Below, one piece after another: positions 14,252-15,186 of a stretch of DNA of 15,186 bases (the stretch's first letter is position 1; every line of letters starts with the position of its first letter). Under the pieces are notes generated by a model, which ran no database searches, was not told the origin of the DNA, and saw only the letters and a list, made by a program, of their open reading frames with translations. Source of the stretch: Opitutaceae bacterium UBA4094 (GTDB taxonomy: Bacteria; Verrucomicrobiota; Verrucomicrobiia; Opitutales; Opitutaceae). The DNA lies in contig DFYA01000266.1 of the NCBI GenBank assembly GCA_002382525.1, positions 62,857-78,042 of the forward strand, in the 5' to 3' direction. The position numbers and the translations under genes were made by a program.

Positions 14252-15186
14252 ATGCTCGATCCCAAGCTTCTCCGTGAATCGCCCGAGGCCGTCCGTGCGG
14301 CGATTGCCAAGAAACACCTCGATGTCGATGTCGATGCCATCTTGGCGCTCGACTCCGCCTGGCGCGCGCAGCTCCAGCAAGTCGAGTCGCTGCGCGCCGC
14401 GCAGAAGGCCGCCAACACCGAGATGGCCAAGCTGCCCAAGGGCACGCCCGAGTTCATCGCGAAGGTGCAGGAGATGAAGGCCGTCTCCACGCAAGTGAAG
14501 GAGGCTGATGTTGTCCTCGGTGAAGCCGAGGCACGCCTCAAGCAGGCGATGATGACGTTGCCCAACATCCCGCACGCCAGCGTGCCGGAAGGTCGCGCTC
14601 CCGAGGACAACGTCGTGTTCGCCACGTGGGGCGACGTGAACGCGCTCTCGCCGGATGCGAAGCCGCACTGGGAAATCGCCGGCTTCGAAAAGCTGTTCGA
14701 TTTTGCGCGCGGCTCGAAGGTCACCGGCGCGGGTTTCCCGTTCTACATCGGCGACGCGGCCCGCATCGTTCGCGCACTGCTGCACTTCTTTTTGGATGAA
14801 AATGGCAAGGCTGGCTACGTGGAGGTGAACCCGCCGATCTTCGTCAACGCGGCGAGCGCGACCGCCACCGGCCAGTTACCCGACAAGGAAGGCCAGATGT
14901 ATGAGGCCGTCGCCGATGGTTTCTACGCGGTGCCGACCGCCGAGGTGCCGCTCACCAATTTCTTCCGCGACGAAATCATCGACGAGGCCGCGCTGCCGGT
15001 GAAACGCTGCGCTTACACCCCGTGTTTCCGCCGCGAGGCGGGCAGCTACGGCAAGGACGTGCGTGGGCTCAATCGCCTGCACCAGTTCGACAAAGTTGAG
15101 CTGTTGAAATGGGTGCACCCGGCGACGAGCTACGACGAACTCGACGCGCTACGCGGCGACGCCGAGAGCCTGTTGCGCAAATTGGA
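14252..15186 (+). CDS. serS: Seryl-tRNA synthetase, 3' end beyond the window (partial)
   Basis: The open frame from ATG 14252 runs off the window after 311 codons. SerS charges tRNA-Ser with serine in the cytosol. Residues 1-110 are the N-terminal tRNA-binding arm, helical and rich in Ala, Gln, Glu and Lys as for the long antiparallel coiled coil. The class II catalytic core follows: VNPPIFVNAASATATGQLP (192-210) around motif 1, the serine-pocket TAE (229-231), and motif 2 from TPCFRREAGSYG (256-267) to LHQFDKVEL (276-284). Motif 3 is beyond the edge. The starting MLDPKLLRESPEAV is typical. It is a housekeeping gene next to LPS genes, and a terminator-like hairpin lies between. The 49 bases between that hairpin and the start must hold its promoter; none was clear by eye. 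Confidence 0.97.
   Translation, partial: MLDPKLLRESPEAVRAAIAKKHLDVDVDAILALDSAWRAQLQQVESLRAAQKAANTEMAKLPKGTPEFIAKVQEMKAVSTQVKEADVVLGEAEARLKQAMMTLPNIPHASVPEGRAPEDNVVFATWGDVNALSPDAKPHWEIAGFEKLFDFARGSKVTGAGFPFYIGDAARIVRALLHFFLDENGKAGYVEVNPPIFVNAASATATGQLPDKEGQMYEAVADGFYAVPTAEVPLTNFFRDEIIDEAALPVKRCAYTPCFRREAGSYGKDVRGLNRLHQFDKVELLKWVHPATSYDELDALRGDAESLLRKL

Noticed and set aside
14087..14785. 232-codon minus-strand open frame
   Set aside because: Antisense to the start of serS and the end of the GT9 gene; no recognisable domain.
1..15186. CRISPR array, insertion sequence, tRNA or rRNA gene, riboswitch
   Set aside because: No spaced direct repeats, transposase-like protein, terminal inverted repeats, cloverleaf or known leader structure was seen on either strand by eye.

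Overview
The window reads as a chromosomal cell-envelope region of a Gram-negative, high-GC bacterium. It is a dense mosaic of LPS or O-glycan genes that ends at the housekeeping gene serS. The mix of genes (a DUF4254 protein, a lipid A acyltransferase, a family 9 glycosyltransferase and several LPS-kinase-fold proteins), the GC-rich composition and the lack of Shine-Dalgarno motifs suggest Verrucomicrobiota, perhaps Opitutaceae. That lineage is an inference from protein style, not from any marker comparison. No mobile element, tRNA, rRNA or CRISPR array was seen.

Layout. (1) 1-1601, plus strand: the tail of an unidentified gene, a YrbL-like kinase-fold protein and a GT11 (fucosyltransferase-type) enzyme, each joined by a 4-base ATGA overlap. 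(2) 1619-7172, minus strand: a seven-gene operon read from right to left: GT2 glycosyltransferase, rmlB, rmlA, fdtA-like ketoisomerase, fdtC-like N-acetyltransferase, fdtB-like aminotransferase and a second hexapeptide acyltransferase. Together these can turn glucose-1-phosphate into a dTDP-3-acetamido-3,6-dideoxyhexose (dTDP-Fuc3NAc, or its gluco epimer dTDP-Qui3NAc). (3) 7369-9156, plus: a GT4 glycosyltransferase and a WaaP-like kinase-fold protein. (4) 9153-9854, minus: a kinase-fold protein of the 'toluene tolerance' type. (5) 10020-10802, plus: a putative lipoprotein with an SdiA-regulated (YjiK-type) beta-propeller domain. (6) 10823-13141, minus: DUF4254, an LpxL/HtrB-type lipid A acyltransferase and an LPS kinase with an intact HRD motif. 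(7) 13192 to the end, plus: a GT9 heptosyltransferase-type enzyme, a terminator-like hairpin, and serS cut by the window edge.

How the genes may work together: the minus-strand operon makes an activated amino-deoxysugar and carries one transferase (GT2) plus a probable O-acetyltransferase. GT11, GT4 and GT9 add further sugars. LpxL acylates lipid A, and up to four kinase-fold proteins may phosphorylate core or lipid-linked sugars, although two of the four lack the usual catalytic-loop aspartate. The most unusual aspects are this density of diverged kinase-fold proteins, the DUF4254 gene translationally coupled to lpxL, and the absence of Shine-Dalgarno sequences at the starts inspected.
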